64,000 bases of DNA from Planotetraspora sp. A-T 1434 (GCF_025420585.1 NZ_JAOEGB010000015.1:124001-188000), one strand, 5' to 3'. Counted from the first letter of the stretch, positions 17,373 through 28,353 are shown. The notes: generated by a model not told the origin, from the letters alone. Numbers and translations: made by a program.

Positions 17373-19130
17373 TCAGCCCTTGCCGTGCCAGCTGTCCCAC
17401 AGCGCGGCGTAGGCCCCGCCCGCGGCGACGAGCTGGTCGTGTGAGCCCAGCTCGCTGACGCGGCCGTCCTCCACGACGGCCACCCGGTCGGCGTCGTGCG
17501 CCGTGTAGAGCCGGTGCGCGATCGCGATGACCGTGCGGCCCTCCAGGACGGCCCCGAGCGAGCGCTCCAGATGCCGGGCCGCACGGGGGTCGATCAGTGA
17601 CGTGGCCTCGTCGAGCACCAGCGTGTGCGGGTCGGCCAGCACGAGCCTGGCCAGCGCGAGCTGCTGCGCCTGGGCCGGTGAGATTGTCGTGCCGCCCGAC
17701 CCGACGGTCGTGTCCAGCCCCTCTCCGGGTCCCTCACCGAGCGCCTTGACCCATTCCCACGCGTCCACGGCCTCCAGGGCCCGGCGGATGTCGGCGTCGG
17801 CGGCGTCCGGCCGCGCGATCAGCATGTTGTCGCGCAGGGCCCCCCGGAACACATGGTGCTCCTGGGTGACCAGGGCGACATGCCCCCGGAGGTCGTCGAG
17901 CGGCAGCTCCACGAGCTGCACGCCGCCGACCGTGACGGAGCCCGTCCGCGGGCCGTGGATGCCCGCGAGCAGCCGTCCGAGCGTCGACTTGCCGGCGCCC
18001 GAGGGGCCCACCATGGCCAGCCGCTCACCCGGCCGCACGTCGAGGTCGATGCCGTGGAGGACGTCATGGCCCTCGCGGTAGGCGTACCGTACGTCCGACG
18101 CCCTCAGGTCCTCGCCCTCCGGCCGGGCGTCGCCGGTGACCCGGTCCTCCGGCACGTTTGCCACGCCGAGCAGCCTCGCCATCGACGCCCCGCCGACCTG
18201 CAGCTCGTCCACCCACGAGAGCAGCCGGTCGAGCGGGTCGATGAGTTGCTGCACGTACAGCGTGGCCGCGGTCACCTGGGCCAGGGACACCCAGCCCTCG
18301 ACGTAGAACAGGCCGCCCAGCGAGACCGTCGCCACGACGGGGATCACGTAACCGATCTCCACGGCGGGAAACCACACCATCCTGAGGCCGAGGGTGTAGC
18401 GCTCCGCGGCGAAGGACCGTGAGATATCGCGATCCGTTCGCTCGCGGCGGCGCGGCTGGAGCCCCAGTGCCTCCACGGTGCGCGCGCCTTCGACGGTCTC
18501 GGCCAACCCTTCGGTCATGTCCGCGTACGCGGCGTTCTCCCGCAGATAGCCGTCCCTGGCCCGGCTGAGGTACCACTTCGTGGAGATCCACAGCAGCGGC
18601 ACGGCGATCAGCGACGGCACGGCCATCACCGGGCCGACGAGCATCAGCGCGCCCACCATGAAGGCCCCGGTGACGACCGCGATCAGGGTCTCCGGCACGG
18701 CATGCCGCACCGACCGGGAGAGAGCGTCGACGTCTCGGGAGGTCCGGGTGATGAGGTCACCGGAACCGGCCCGCTCGACCGTCGACAGCGGCAGGGCGAG
18801 CACCTGGTCGACGAAGTCCTCCCGGAGCTCGGCCAGCACCTTCTCGCCCAGCCGTGACGAGGCGTAGATCGCGAACCGGATGAGCACGGCCTGTGCGACC
18901 ACGAAGCCGCCAAGGATCAGCGCGACCAGGTCGACGTCGACGTGGCGGGACCCGTCGGCCACGGCCTGGACCAGCTCGCCCAGCAGGCGCGGTGACGCCA
19001 GCCCCGCGATCGCCGCGAGGGCGTGCAGGGACAGCGCCAGCCCCAGCTCCCGGGGATACTTCAGCGTCAGCCGCCGCGCGTAGGCGCGGACCTGCGCCGG
19101 GTCCGCGACCGGCAGGATCTGGCGGGCCAT
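17373..19130 (-). CDS. ABC exporter half-transporter (intact Walker motifs, degenerate signature)
   Basis: 585-aa fusion of a six-helix transmembrane domain and an ATPase domain. Walker A GPSGAGKST (about residue 373), Walker B LVLDEATSLID and the H-loop His in AIAHRL are intact. The ABC signature, however, reads ISPAQAQQLALAR instead of LSGGQ (about 481). It is coupled to the partner subunit (2-bp gap). Together they form a heterodimeric exporter in which this subunit supplies the Walker A/B face of the one working ATP site. Substrate unknown; peptides, lipids or drugs are all possible. Confidence 0.92.
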   Translation of the reverse strand: MARQILPVADPAQVRAYARRLTLKYPRELGLALSLHALAAIAGLASPRLLGELVQAVADGSRHVDVDLVALILGGFVVAQAVLIRFAIYASSRLGEKVLAELREDFVDQVLALPLSTVERAGSGDLITRTSRDVDALSRSVRHAVPETLIAVVTGAFMVGALMLVGPVMAVPSLIAVPLLWISTKWYLSRARDGYLRENAAYADMTEGLAETVEGARTVEALGLQPRRRERTDRDISRSFAAERYTLGLRMVWFPAVEIGYVIPVVATVSLGGLFYVEGWVSLAQVTAATLYVQQLIDPLDRLLSWVDELQVGGASMARLLGVANVPEDRVTGDARPEGEDLRASDVRYAYREGHDVLHGIDLDVRPGERLAMVGPSGAGKSTLGRLLAGIHGPRTGSVTVGGVQLVELPLDDLRGHVALVTQEHHVFRGALRDNMLIARPDAADADIRRALEAVDAWEWVKALGEGPGEGLDTTVGSGGTTISPAQAQQLALARLVLADPHTLVLDEATSLIDPRAARHLERSLGAVLEGRTVIAIAHRLYTAHDADRVAVVEDGRVSELGSHDQLVAAGGAYAALWDSWHGKG

Positions 19131-19132
19131 GC

Positions 19133-20836
19133 TCAGCCTTCCCCTCGGGTAACCGTCATCGTGTAACCGGGCTCCACCCGGAGCAGCTCCCGGTGGGTGC
19201 CCTCGGCGCGGACCTTGCCGTCCTCGACGAAGAGGACCAGCTCCGCCCGATCGAGGACGAGCGGGCTCGTCGTGCAGACCAGGGTCGTACGGCCGGCCCG
19301 CGCCTTGCCGAGCCGGTCCGCGATGCGCGCCTCGGTGTGGGCGTCCACCGCGCTCGTCGGCTCGACCAGAACGAGGACCTCCGGATCCGCGACCAGCGCC
19401 CTGACCAGGCGGAGCCGCTGCTGCTGACCACCGGAGAACTCACGGCCGGACTCGGCCACGTGTCCCTCCAGTCCCTCCGGCAGCGCCTCCACGATGTCCT
19501 CGGCGCAGGCCGTCTGCAGCGCGAGCCGCAGGTCGTCGTCGGTGGCCGTGCCCGTGACGTCCAACTCCTCGCGGAGACGGCCGGTGAACAGCCTCGCGGC
19601 GTTGTCGGCGACCAGGATGTGCCGTCTCACCTCGGCTATCGGCAGGTCGGCGAGTGGCGTGCCGTCCAGCGTCACGTCGCCGGGGGCATATCTGCCGAGC
19701 CGGTCCGCGATGGCGATCGCCTCCTCGGGGACCGCAGCCGCCAGCGCGGTGAGCCTGCCGGGCCGTACCGCGACGCCGGACTCGCCGTCCAGCAGCAGGC
19801 CGTCGGACAGGCCGGCGTCGGCGCGGCGGAGCGGGCCGTCCTGGAACTCGGGCTCCAGCGACAGGATCCGGCACACGCGGCGGGCCGCCACGTGGCCCTT
19901 GGTGATTCTGTCGGCGGCCTCCGTGAGCGTCCTCAGCGGCGCGATCAGGAAGACCGCGTAGCCGTAGAACGTCACGAGCTGGCCCGCGCTGATACGCCCG
20001 TCCAGGGCGAAGCGCGCCCCGAGCCACGTCACACACGCGATGAGCACCCCGGGCAGCAGAATCTGGGCGCCTTCCAGCATCGACTCGACCGAGGCCACCC
20101 GCACGCCCGCGTGCCGGACGCGCTGCGACTCCTCCCGGTAGCGCGCCGCGAAGACCTGCTCGCCGCCGATGCCGCGCAGGACCCGCAGGCCCCCGACGAT
20201 GTCGGCCGCACGGGTCGCCAGGTCGCCCTGGAGGTCGCGCTGCGCGTGCTGCCTGCTGTGCAGCGGCTTGAGCAGCGGCCCGACGGCGGCCGCCATCAGC
20301 GGCACACCGATGAGCACGACGAGCCCGAGAGTCGGCGACGTGGTGAGGAGGATCACCGTCACGGTGGCGATGGCGAAGAGGGCGCCGGCGCCGCGCAGGA
20401 GGATCTCCATCGCGCCCCCGATGTTCGCGATGTCGGAGTTGCCGACGCTGACCACCTCGCCGGTGGACAGGCGTTTGGGCAGCGTCGCGCCCAGCCGGGT
20501 CGCCTGCCGCGAGGTGAGCTGCACCGTGCGGTAGGCCGCCGCCAGCCAGGTGAGGACGGCGCACCGGTGCCGCAGCACGCCCGCGACGGCCTGCACGACG
20601 CCCAGGGCCAGCAGTGCGGCCGACCACCGGATGAGCAGGGGAACGTCCTTCGCGGTCAGCGCGTCGATCGCCCTTCCGATGGCCGCCGGCACCAGCGCCT
20701 GCCCCAGCCACCACAGAATGGCCAGCCCGATGCCGATCAGCATCGGGGCCTTCTGGGCACGCGCCACCCACCACAGGTACCGGAGCGGGCTGCGGGCGTC
20801 AGGAGTGCCGGGATCGGCGACAGGCAAAGAGAGCAT
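19133..20836 (-). CDS. ABC exporter half-transporter with lost P-loop
   Basis: About 567 aa from ATG 20836 (MLSLPVADPG), preceded by GGGG. The transmembrane domain is normal in length. In the ATPase domain the Walker A lysine loop is absent (the segment reads GRLTALAAAVPEEAIAIAD), the Walker B aspartate is replaced (VLVLVEPTSAVD) and the H-loop His is missing (LVCTTSPLV). The signature EFSGGQQQRL is intact. This complements the partner encoded downstream: one competent composite site and one dead site, as in asymmetric heterodimeric exporters. A tandem repeat lies upstream of the start. Confidence 0.88.
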   Translation of the reverse strand: MLSLPVADPGTPDARSPLRYLWWVARAQKAPMLIGIGLAILWWLGQALVPAAIGRAIDALTAKDVPLLIRWSAALLALGVVQAVAGVLRHRCAVLTWLAAAYRTVQLTSRQATRLGATLPKRLSTGEVVSVGNSDIANIGGAMEILLRGAGALFAIATVTVILLTTSPTLGLVVLIGVPLMAAAVGPLLKPLHSRQHAQRDLQGDLATRAADIVGGLRVLRGIGGEQVFAARYREESQRVRHAGVRVASVESMLEGAQILLPGVLIACVTWLGARFALDGRISAGQLVTFYGYAVFLIAPLRTLTEAADRITKGHVAARRVCRILSLEPEFQDGPLRRADAGLSDGLLLDGESGVAVRPGRLTALAAAVPEEAIAIADRLGRYAPGDVTLDGTPLADLPIAEVRRHILVADNAARLFTGRLREELDVTGTATDDDLRLALQTACAEDIVEALPEGLEGHVAESGREFSGGQQQRLRLVRALVADPEVLVLVEPTSAVDAHTEARIADRLGKARAGRTTLVCTTSPLVLDRAELVLFVEDGKVRAEGTHRELLRVEPGYTMTVTRGEG

Positions 20837-20970
20837 GGTCACCCCAGGCTCGCAAGATCCCAGGTCACGGGGCAAACCATTTTCCCGCAAACCGGCGCGT
20901 CGCGGTGGCCCCCCACGAGCCGGGCACACCCGGAAAGCACGCGACGGCACCGCACGCCCACGCCGCGCGG

Positions 20971-21054
20971 GCCGTACGCCGGCGCCGCACGGGCCGTACG
21001 CCGGCGCCGCACGGGCCGTACGCCGGCGCCGCGCAGGCCGCACGCCGGCTCCAG
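20971..21054. repeat. 22-bp tandem repeat, about 3.8 copies
   Basis: The unit GCCGTACGCCGGCGCCGCACGG starts at 20971, 20993, 21015 and 21037, the last two units diverging slightly. It lies between the stop of the upstream unknown gene and the start of the ABC exporter gene, about 135-215 bp upstream of that start. The unit is GC-rich and partly self-complementary (GCCGGCGCCG), so it could fold in the transcript. Confidence 0.8.
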
Positions 21055-21064
21055 AACACCCGCA

Positions 21065-21934
21065 TCAGTCCGAGCTGTCATCGCCGCACATGGCCAGAGC
21101 GGTGTGGTCGCGCCAGCGGGCCTCTCCTCCGGAGAACCCGTCCGGTGGGAGGACGGTCAGGTAACCCGCGCCCACGTCGTGTCGCAGCCGCACGGTGGCC
21201 TCTTGGGGCTTGTCGGGCTCCGGCCACCCGTGGGCCACCGAGACGTCCTCGGCCGAGACCACGACGTCCGAGGCGAGCGCGTGGACGCCGCCATGCGGTC
21301 TCAGCCGGGCGTCGTCGAACAGCCGCCTGACGAGCACGCCGGCGAGACCGTTGAAGAGATGGAACCACCCGTGGGCGTGATGCCGCTGAAGCCTTCGCGT
21401 CCGCAGGTCCGGCAGCCCGAATCTCGGCAGTCCCTTCGTCCGCATGCTGTACAGCCCGTCGTCGTCGGGACCGCAGGTGACGAACAGCCAGTCCACGATG
21501 GGAAACGTGTACGGCGAAGGCGACGACCGAGGCCGCCAAGGGCCGGGCAGGATCCTGGGCGAATCCGCGTCAAGGCGGATGCCACCGGTCAGCTCGGCGA
21601 CCTGGTCGGTCAGCTGGGCGCAGGCGTGGAGATGGGCCGGTGGCCAGCCCGGCGGTGCCGTACAGGTGATGGACAGATGACCGTCGGTGCGCTCGATGAG
21701 CACGGCGATGAGCGGATCCACGCCGGGCGAGCAGTCCGGACACGAGAGCCGGGAGACGGCCGGAGCGAGATAGGGGTCGCCGCCGCCTATCTCTTCGATC
21801 CGGAGGTCGATCCCGGCGGGAAGCGAGGCCCGAAGCCGGGCGGCGACCGCCGGTGACAGGGGACGCTCAGGCGCCGCCACAACGAACGTGACACTCACCG
21901 ATCCGGGGATCGGCAGGAGGATCTTGCCGGCCAT
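21065..21934 (-). CDS. Uncharacterised protein
   Basis: 289 aa from ATG 21934 (MAGKILLPIPGSVSV), chosen because GGAAGG lies six bases upstream; an in-frame ATG 27 bp further out lacks this. I do not recognise the family with confidence. The protein has no signal peptide or membrane segment. Visible features are an N-terminal VSVTFVVAAPERPLS, a Cys pair in LSCPDCSPG, a central VDWLFVTCGPDDDGLYSMRT, and LPRFGLPDL followed by an HHAHGWFHLFNGLAG segment. It resembles DUF4261-type proteins in general layout, but this is weak. It lies upstream of the ABC exporter on the same strand, separated by the tandem repeat. Confidence 0.6.
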   Translation of the reverse strand: MAGKILLPIPGSVSVTFVVAAPERPLSPAVAARLRASLPAGIDLRIEEIGGGDPYLAPAVSRLSCPDCSPGVDPLIAVLIERTDGHLSITCTAPPGWPPAHLHACAQLTDQVAELTGGIRLDADSPRILPGPWRPRSSPSPYTFPIVDWLFVTCGPDDDGLYSMRTKGLPRFGLPDLRTRRLQRHHAHGWFHLFNGLAGVLVRRLFDDARLRPHGGVHALASDVVVSAEDVSVAHGWPEPDKPQEATVRLRHDVGAGYLTVLPPDGFSGGEARWRDHTALAMCGDDSSD

Positions 21935-22044
21935 CGTGTGCCTTCCGTACGAGGAAGGCACACGCTGTCAGCCACGCCGCCCCGCCAAGCGGCCCGAACC
22001 CCGTTCTGTGGATAACGTATCGGAGCCTTCGGCACGCGTTCGAT

Positions 22045-22506
22045 TTAGCAGCAGGACTTCGCCGTAACAGGGGTGACGGTGTCGTCCGCGGACTCACCGG
22101 GAGCGCAGCAGACCGAGTCGGTTTCCTTGGTCAGCTTGCCGGCGTCGGCCTTGACCACGTACACCTCCCAGGGCTCGCTACCGGGGCCGTGGACCCAGAC
22201 CTTGTCCTGGAGCGCGTAACAGCAGGTGGTGTCGTTCTCCTCGAAGGTCGCCAGGCCGGCGCCCTTAAGACGCTCGGTCGCCGCCGCGACCTGGGCGGTG
22301 TCGTCCACCTCCACGCCGAGATGGTCCATCCGGGTCGGTTCGCCCCCCTCGCCTTCCAGAAGGACGAGCTTGAGCGGGGGCTCGGTGATGGCGAAGTTGG
22401 CGTAGCCGGGTCGCCGCTTGGCGGGCTCGACCCCGAACAGCTTGGAGTAGAACGCTACGGAGCCTTCCAGGTCGGCGACCCGTAGAGCGAGCTGGACACG
22501 GGACAT
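22045..22506 (-). CDS. arsI: ArsI-type C-As lyase (VOC dioxygenase)
   Basis: 153-aa vicinal-oxygen-chelate protein predicted to cleave the carbon-arsenic bond of trivalent organoarsenicals such as methylarsenite, using Fe(II). Likely metal ligands are Gln5, His62 and Glu114, and the vicinal Cys95-Cys96 (TTCCYALQ) fits the substrate-binding pair of ArsI. The C-terminal tail carries two further Cys pairs (VCCAP and the terminal SCC). Related proteins are also annotated as cadmium-induced CadI. It is divergent from arsR, so both directions probably share an ArsR-controlled region. Confidence 0.88.
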   Translation of the reverse strand: MSRVQLALRVADLEGSVAFYSKLFGVEPAKRRPGYANFAITEPPLKLVLLEGEGGEPTRMDHLGVEVDDTAQVAAATERLKGAGLATFEENDTTCCYALQDKVWVHGPGSEPWEVYVVKADAGKLTKETDSVCCAPGESADDTVTPVTAKSCC

Positions 22507-22574
22507 GGGGGTTTCCTCCCTTGGCCGTGAAGAGGCGGACGGCCGAAGCCATACCCCGCCTGCTTCGATGAACT

Positions 22575-22630
22575 TCTAATCAAAGGATGCCCGTAGTTTG
22601 TGTCCTTGCCTAGATCCGTGTCAAATTAGA
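22575..22630. promoter_or_regulatory. Possible ArsR control region
   Basis: Within the arsI-arsR divergent spacer the half-sites TCTAAT (22575-22580) and ATTAGA (22625-22630) form an inverted pair in an AT-richer stretch, the second ending just before the arsR start. The spacing is wide for a single ArsR dimer site, so these may be halves of two sites. Confidence 0.3.
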
Positions 22631-22633
22631 GCC

Positions 22634-23023
22634 ATGTCTAAGCAAGAGCTGCCGATCGTGGACGCGGGCGTTGACGTGCCGGCCGGGGCGTGTTGCGCGC
22701 CGCTGGTGTGCGAGCCGCTGTCAGAGAACGAGGCCGCCGAGCTGGCCCCGCTGTTCAAGGCGATCGCCGACCCGGTACGGCTGCGCCTGCTGTCGCTGAT
22801 CGCCTGCCACGAGGGCGGCGAGGCGTGCGTCTGCGACCTGACGGTGGCGTTCGACCTCACCGCGCCGACGATCAGCCATCACCTCAAGGTGCTCAAGCAA
22901 GCCGGGCTCATCGGCTCCGAACGCCGGGGCACCTGGGTGTACTACTGGATCAACCCCGCGGTGCTGGCCCGAATGTCGGCTCTGATCGGCCCGGCGTCCG
23001 CCGCCCTGGCCGTGACTTCATGA
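22634..23023 (+). CDS. arsR: ArsR-family arsenic-responsive repressor
   Basis: 129-aa winged-helix repressor. The fold is clear from LFKAIADPVRLRLLSLI and the recognition helix LTAPTISHHLKVLKQAGL. As(III) ligands are probably the Cys-x-Cys in GGEACVCDL, with additional Cys in the N-terminal GACCAPLVC. The ATG at 22634 is chosen because it gives the natural ArsR N-terminus. Its stop overlaps the aquaporin start (ATGA). It is expected to repress both the arsI and the arsR-aqpS-arsC-arsN transcripts. Confidence 0.93.
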   Translation: MSKQELPIVDAGVDVPAGACCAPLVCEPLSENEAAELAPLFKAIADPVRLRLLSLIACHEGGEACVCDLTVAFDLTAPTISHHLKVLKQAGLIGSERRGTWVYYWINPAVLARMSALIGPASAALAVTS

Positions 23024-23787
23024 CCGTGTCCGTACGTCCCGGAATGGGACGTCAAGCGTTCGCCGAGTTCCTCGGCACCGGGCTCCTGGTCACCGTCGTT
23101 ATCGGGTCAGGCGTCATGGCCGTCCGCCTGTCTCACGACGTCGGCATCCAACTGCTGGCCAACAGCGCCGCCACCGCAGCCGCCCTGCCCGTCGTCATCG
23201 CCCTGGTGGGGCCGGTCTCCGGCGCGCACCTCAACCCCGTCGTCTCCCTGGTGGACTGGATATTGGGCCGCCGCGCCCGCACCGGCCTGACCGCCTCCCA
23301 AGTGGCCGTCTACCTGCCCGCACAAGTCGCCGGAGGGATCGCCGGTACGGTGCTGGCCAACCTCATGTTCGCCCTCCCACCCATCACCGTCTCGACACAC
23401 GGGCGGTCAGCACCGTCATTGTGGCTCGGCGAGGTCGTCGCCACCGCCGGACTTGTCGCCCTCATCGTCACCCTCGCACGTCAGGGCCGCCCGCATCTGG
23501 CCCCGCCGCTGATCGGGGCCTACATCGGCGCGGCCTACTGGTTCACCAGTTCCACCAGCTTCGCCAACCCCGCCGTGACCGTCGCCCGGGGCTTCTCCGA
23601 CACCTTCGCCGGGATTGCCCCCGCCTCCATCCCCGCATTCATCGCTGCCCAACTACTCGGCGCGTTCTTCGGAGCGGTCATCGCCCTCGCCCTGTACCGC
23701 GCCCCCGATCACGCGGAAGCACCCGGCCTCCACGACGACGGCCGTGACCCCGCCATCGTCGCGCCTGGCCGTCCGCTTCGCCACTGA
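23020..23787 (+). CDS. aqpS: Aquaglyceroporin-type arsenite channel
   Basis: 255-aa MIP-family channel with six predicted transmembrane helices. The two half-helix motifs are HLNPVVS (an NPV variant of NPA) and FANPAVT (canonical). The start codon overlaps the arsR stop. Placement between arsR and arsC is the AqpS arrangement of Sinorhizobium meliloti, where arsenite made by ArsC leaves the cell down its gradient through the channel. No ArsB or Acr3 pump is seen in this cluster, so AqpS is likely the arsenite exit route. Confidence 0.88.
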   Translation: MTVSVRPGMGRQAFAEFLGTGLLVTVVIGSGVMAVRLSHDVGIQLLANSAATAAALPVVIALVGPVSGAHLNPVVSLVDWILGRRARTGLTASQVAVYLPAQVAGGIAGTVLANLMFALPPITVSTHGRSAPSLWLGEVVATAGLVALIVTLARQGRPHLAPPLIGAYIGAAYWFTSSTSFANPAVTVARGFSDTFAGIAPASIPAFIAAQLLGAFFGAVIALALYRAPDHAEAPGLHDDGRDPAIVAPGRPLRH

Positions 23788-23824
23788 CCGGCTACGTGCC
23801 GCCGCCCACGCTCAAGGAGCCCTT

Positions 23825-24247
23825 GTGTCCGACACCCCCGAGGTCCTGTTCGTCTGCGTGCACAACGCCGGACGCTCTCAAATGGCCGCCGCCCTGCTCG
23901 ACCACCACGCCGAGGGTCGCGTGCGTGTCCGCTCAGCCGGGTCGGCACCGGCTGACACCATCAACCCCGCCGTCATCGCCGTCATGGACGAACTCGGCCT
24001 CGACCTGTCCAAGGAGTTCCCCAAGCCCTTGACCACCGAGGCCGTCCAGGCTTCCGACGTCGTGATCACTATGGGTTGCGGGGACGCCTGCCCCATCTTC
24101 CCCGGCAAGCGCTACCTCGACTGGCGACTCGACGACCCAGCCGGCAAGCCCATCGACCAGGTCCGCCCCATCCGCGACGAGATCGACCGCCGCGTACGCG
24201 ACCTGCTCACCGAACTGACCGAACTGACCGAAGGACCCACCCGGTGA
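23825..24247 (+). CDS. arsC: Arsenate reductase, low-molecular-weight phosphatase family
   Basis: 140-aa reductase of arsenate to arsenite. The P-loop CX5R is visible as VCVHNAGRSQM near the N-terminus, a second catalytic Cys pair lies in MGCGDACPIFPG, and the following DWRLDDPAGK carries the conserved Asp-Pro. The GTG at 23825 has AAGGAG upstream. The electron donor could be mycothiol/mycoredoxin or thioredoxin; sequence alone does not settle this. It overlaps the arsN start by GTGA. Confidence 0.93.
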   Translation: MSDTPEVLFVCVHNAGRSQMAAALLDHHAEGRVRVRSAGSAPADTINPAVIAVMDELGLDLSKEFPKPLTTEAVQASDVVITMGCGDACPIFPGKRYLDWRLDDPAGKPIDQVRPIRDEIDRRVRDLLTELTELTEGPTR

Positions 24248-24777
24248 GCGCCCAGCCACCCACCCCCGTAAGCGCCCCCGGCATCACCATCCGCCCCATG
24301 CAGGCGACCGACGCCGCACAGGTCCTCGCCATCTACCAAGCGGGGCTCGACAGCCGCAACGCCAGCTTCGAGACCACCGCACCGACCTGGCAGGTGTTCG
24401 ACGCCGCGAAGCTACCCCTCCACCGGCACGTCGCCGCCGACACCTCCACCGGACAGGTACTCGGCTGGATCGCCGCCGGCACCGTCTCCGACCGATGCGT
24501 CTACGCCGGAGTCGTCGAAAACTCCCTCTACGTCCACCCCTACCACCACAGCCGGGGGATCGGAACCGCCCTGTTGCGCACCTTCATCCAGTCCACCGAA
24601 ACCGAGGGCATATGGACGATCCAATCAGGGATCTTCCCCGAGAACATCGCCAGTCTCCGCCTCCACGAAAAGGCCGGCTTCCGCGTCGTCGGCACCCGGC
24701 ACCACATCGGCCGCCATCACGACCAGTGGCGAGACGTCGTCCTCATCGAACGCCGCAGCACAGTCACCGGTCTGTGA
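24244..24777 (+). CDS. arsN: GNAT acetyltransferase, ArsN / phosphinothricin acetyltransferase type
   Basis: 177-aa N-acetyltransferase: TIRPMQATDAAQVLAIY at the start, YVHPYHHSRGIGTALL as the acetyl-CoA loop, and GIFPENIASLRLHEKAGFRVVG, typical of the phosphinothricin acetyltransferase/ArsN branch. ArsN1 enzymes acetylate and inactivate arsinothricin, an organoarsenical antibiotic. The position inside an ars operon with a coupled start supports ArsN over a general Pat enzyme. Substrate is not proven. Confidence 0.85.
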   Translation: MSAQPPTPVSAPGITIRPMQATDAAQVLAIYQAGLDSRNASFETTAPTWQVFDAAKLPLHRHVAADTSTGQVLGWIAAGTVSDRCVYAGVVENSLYVHPYHHSRGIGTALLRTFIQSTETEGIWTIQSGIFPENIASLRLHEKAGFRVVGTRHHIGRHHDQWRDVVLIERRSTVTGL

Positions 24778-24828
24778 CGCCGCCGCGCACATTGCCGACG
24801 GCGCGGACACCCCGAGGCGGGAAGACGC

Positions 24829-24863
24829 GAAACCGCGCGCTCGACGAACGAGCGCGCGGTTTC
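24829..24863. terminator. Bidirectional hairpin between arsN and sdhB
   Basis: Perfect 15-bp stem (GAAACCGCGCGCTCG / CGAGCGCGCGGTTTC) with a 5-base loop, placed between the two converging operons. Confidence 0.8.
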
Positions 24864-24890
24864 AGAAGCGTACGGCCGAAGCCGGACCCG

Positions 24891-25627
24891 CTACTTCGAG
24901 GATGCCTTGAGGAATTCGGCGTTCATGCGGGCGATGGTGTCGAGCGGGATGCCCTTGGGGCAGACCGCGGTGCACTCACCGGTGTTGGTGCAGCCGCCGA
25001 AGCCCTCGGCGTCCATCTGCTCCACCATGGCCTTGGCACGGGAGGCACGCTCCGGCTGGCCCTGGGGCAGCAGGCTCAGGTGGGTGATCTTGGCGGCGGT
25101 GAACAGCGAGGCCGAGCCGTTCGGGCAGGCCGCCACGCACGCGCCGCAGCCGATGCAGGTGGCCGCGTCGAACGCCGCGTCCGCGTCGTCCTTGGGCACC
25201 GGGATGGCGTGGGCGTCGGGGGCCGACCCGGCGGGGACGGAGATGAAGCCGCCGGCCTGGATGATCCGGTCGAAGGACGACCTGTCGACCACGAGGTCCT
25301 TCACCACCGGGAACGGCGCGGCGCGCCACGGCTCGATGGTGACGACAGCGCCGTCCTCGAAGTGCCGCATGTGCAGCTGGCAGGTCGTCGTCGCGCGCTG
25401 CTCGCCGTGGGCGACGCCGTTGATGACCATGCCACACATGCCGCAGATGCCCTCGCGGCAGTCGTGGTCGAAGGCGACGGGGTCGTCGCCCTCAAGGATC
25501 AGCCGCTCGTTGAGGACGTCCAGCATCTCCAGGAACGACATGTCTGGCGAGACGTCTTCGACCCGGTAAGTCACCATACGTCCGCGATCCGCCGGGCCGT
25601 TCTGACGCCAGATCTTGAGGGTCAGGT

Positions 25628-25631
<4 letters not shown>
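24891..25631 (-). CDS. sdhB: Succinate dehydrogenase iron-sulfur subunit (first operon)
   Basis: 246 aa; carries electrons from the flavin to the quinone site. The [2Fe-2S] motif is [10 protein letters not shown] with a distal Cys in TTTCQLHM; [4Fe-4S] and [3Fe-4S] ligands lie in [14 protein letters not shown] and [14 protein letters not shown]. The GTG at 25631 overlaps the sdhA stop (GTGA), which is why longer frames are rejected. Third gene of the sdhCAB operon. Confidence 0.95.
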
Positions 25632-27561
<1,930 letters not shown>

Positions 27562-27565
<4 letters not shown>

Positions 27566-28293
27566 TTGACCGCTCCGATCATCACGGCGATGGGCACGGC
27601 GACGAATCCCAGCACCAGGACGGTGGCTATCACTGCCGAGCCCGCCTTCAGCGCGGCGTACCGGTGGGCGAGCCCCAGGGTCTGGAGCGCGCTCCACAGG
27701 CCGTGCCGCAGGTGCAGGCCGACCATCACCATGGCCACGAGGTAGAAGACCGTCACCCACCAGCGCGAGGGGTCGAAGCCCGCGACGACCCGGTCGTACG
27801 GCGTGGCGTCCCCGCCCTTGGGGTTCACGACCCCGAAGGTCAGGTCAAGCAGGTGCCAGATCACGAACAGCAGGATGATGACCCCGCCGTACCGCATGGT
27901 GTGCGTCGCGTAGCCGCCGGCCTGCGACTTCCGCTTCGCGGCGTACTTGACCGGCCGCGCCTTCGCCGCGCGCCTGGCCAGCGACACGGCCGACCACATG
28001 TGCAGCACGACGGCGAGGGCGAGCACGATCTCGGCGATGGTCAGCAGTGTGCGGTTCGGCAGCGCGGGCGAGCCGACGGTCCGCAGCCATTCCGCGTAGT
28101 GGTTGAACGAGCCGGCCCCCAGGAAGATCTTGAGGTTGCCGAGCATGTGGCCGACGAGGAACAGCACCAGGACGGCGCCCGTTACGGCCATGAGGGCCTT
28201 CTTGCCGTTGGAGGAGGCGTAGAAGCCCCCCTTGTGGGCGGCGTGAGGAAGAGTGGGCGCGGTGGCCATCCCGCGGTTAACAGTCGCTGTCAC
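27562..28293 (-). CDS. sdhC: Succinate dehydrogenase cytochrome b subunit (diheme type)
   Basis: 243-aa membrane anchor with five predicted helices and conserved His in helices ([40 protein letters not shown]), the pattern of B-type diheme cytochrome b558 subunits that work with menaquinone. The start may be GTG 28293 or ATG 28269; neither has a clear Shine-Dalgarno, so the mRNA may be leaderless. First gene of the operon and divergent from a LysR regulator. Confidence 0.92.
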
Positions 28294-28353
28294 AGCTGTT
28301 CACGCTAGGTACGGGCCGGCGCGGGAGTCCAAGTCATCAGGGGTCTGGATCCG

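Noticed and set aside
18893-21856. 987-codon open frame on the + strand across the ABC exporter genes
   Set aside because: It is antisense to three genes with clear family motifs and has only low-complexity Arg/Gly/Pro/His content, the usual shadow in very GC-rich DNA.
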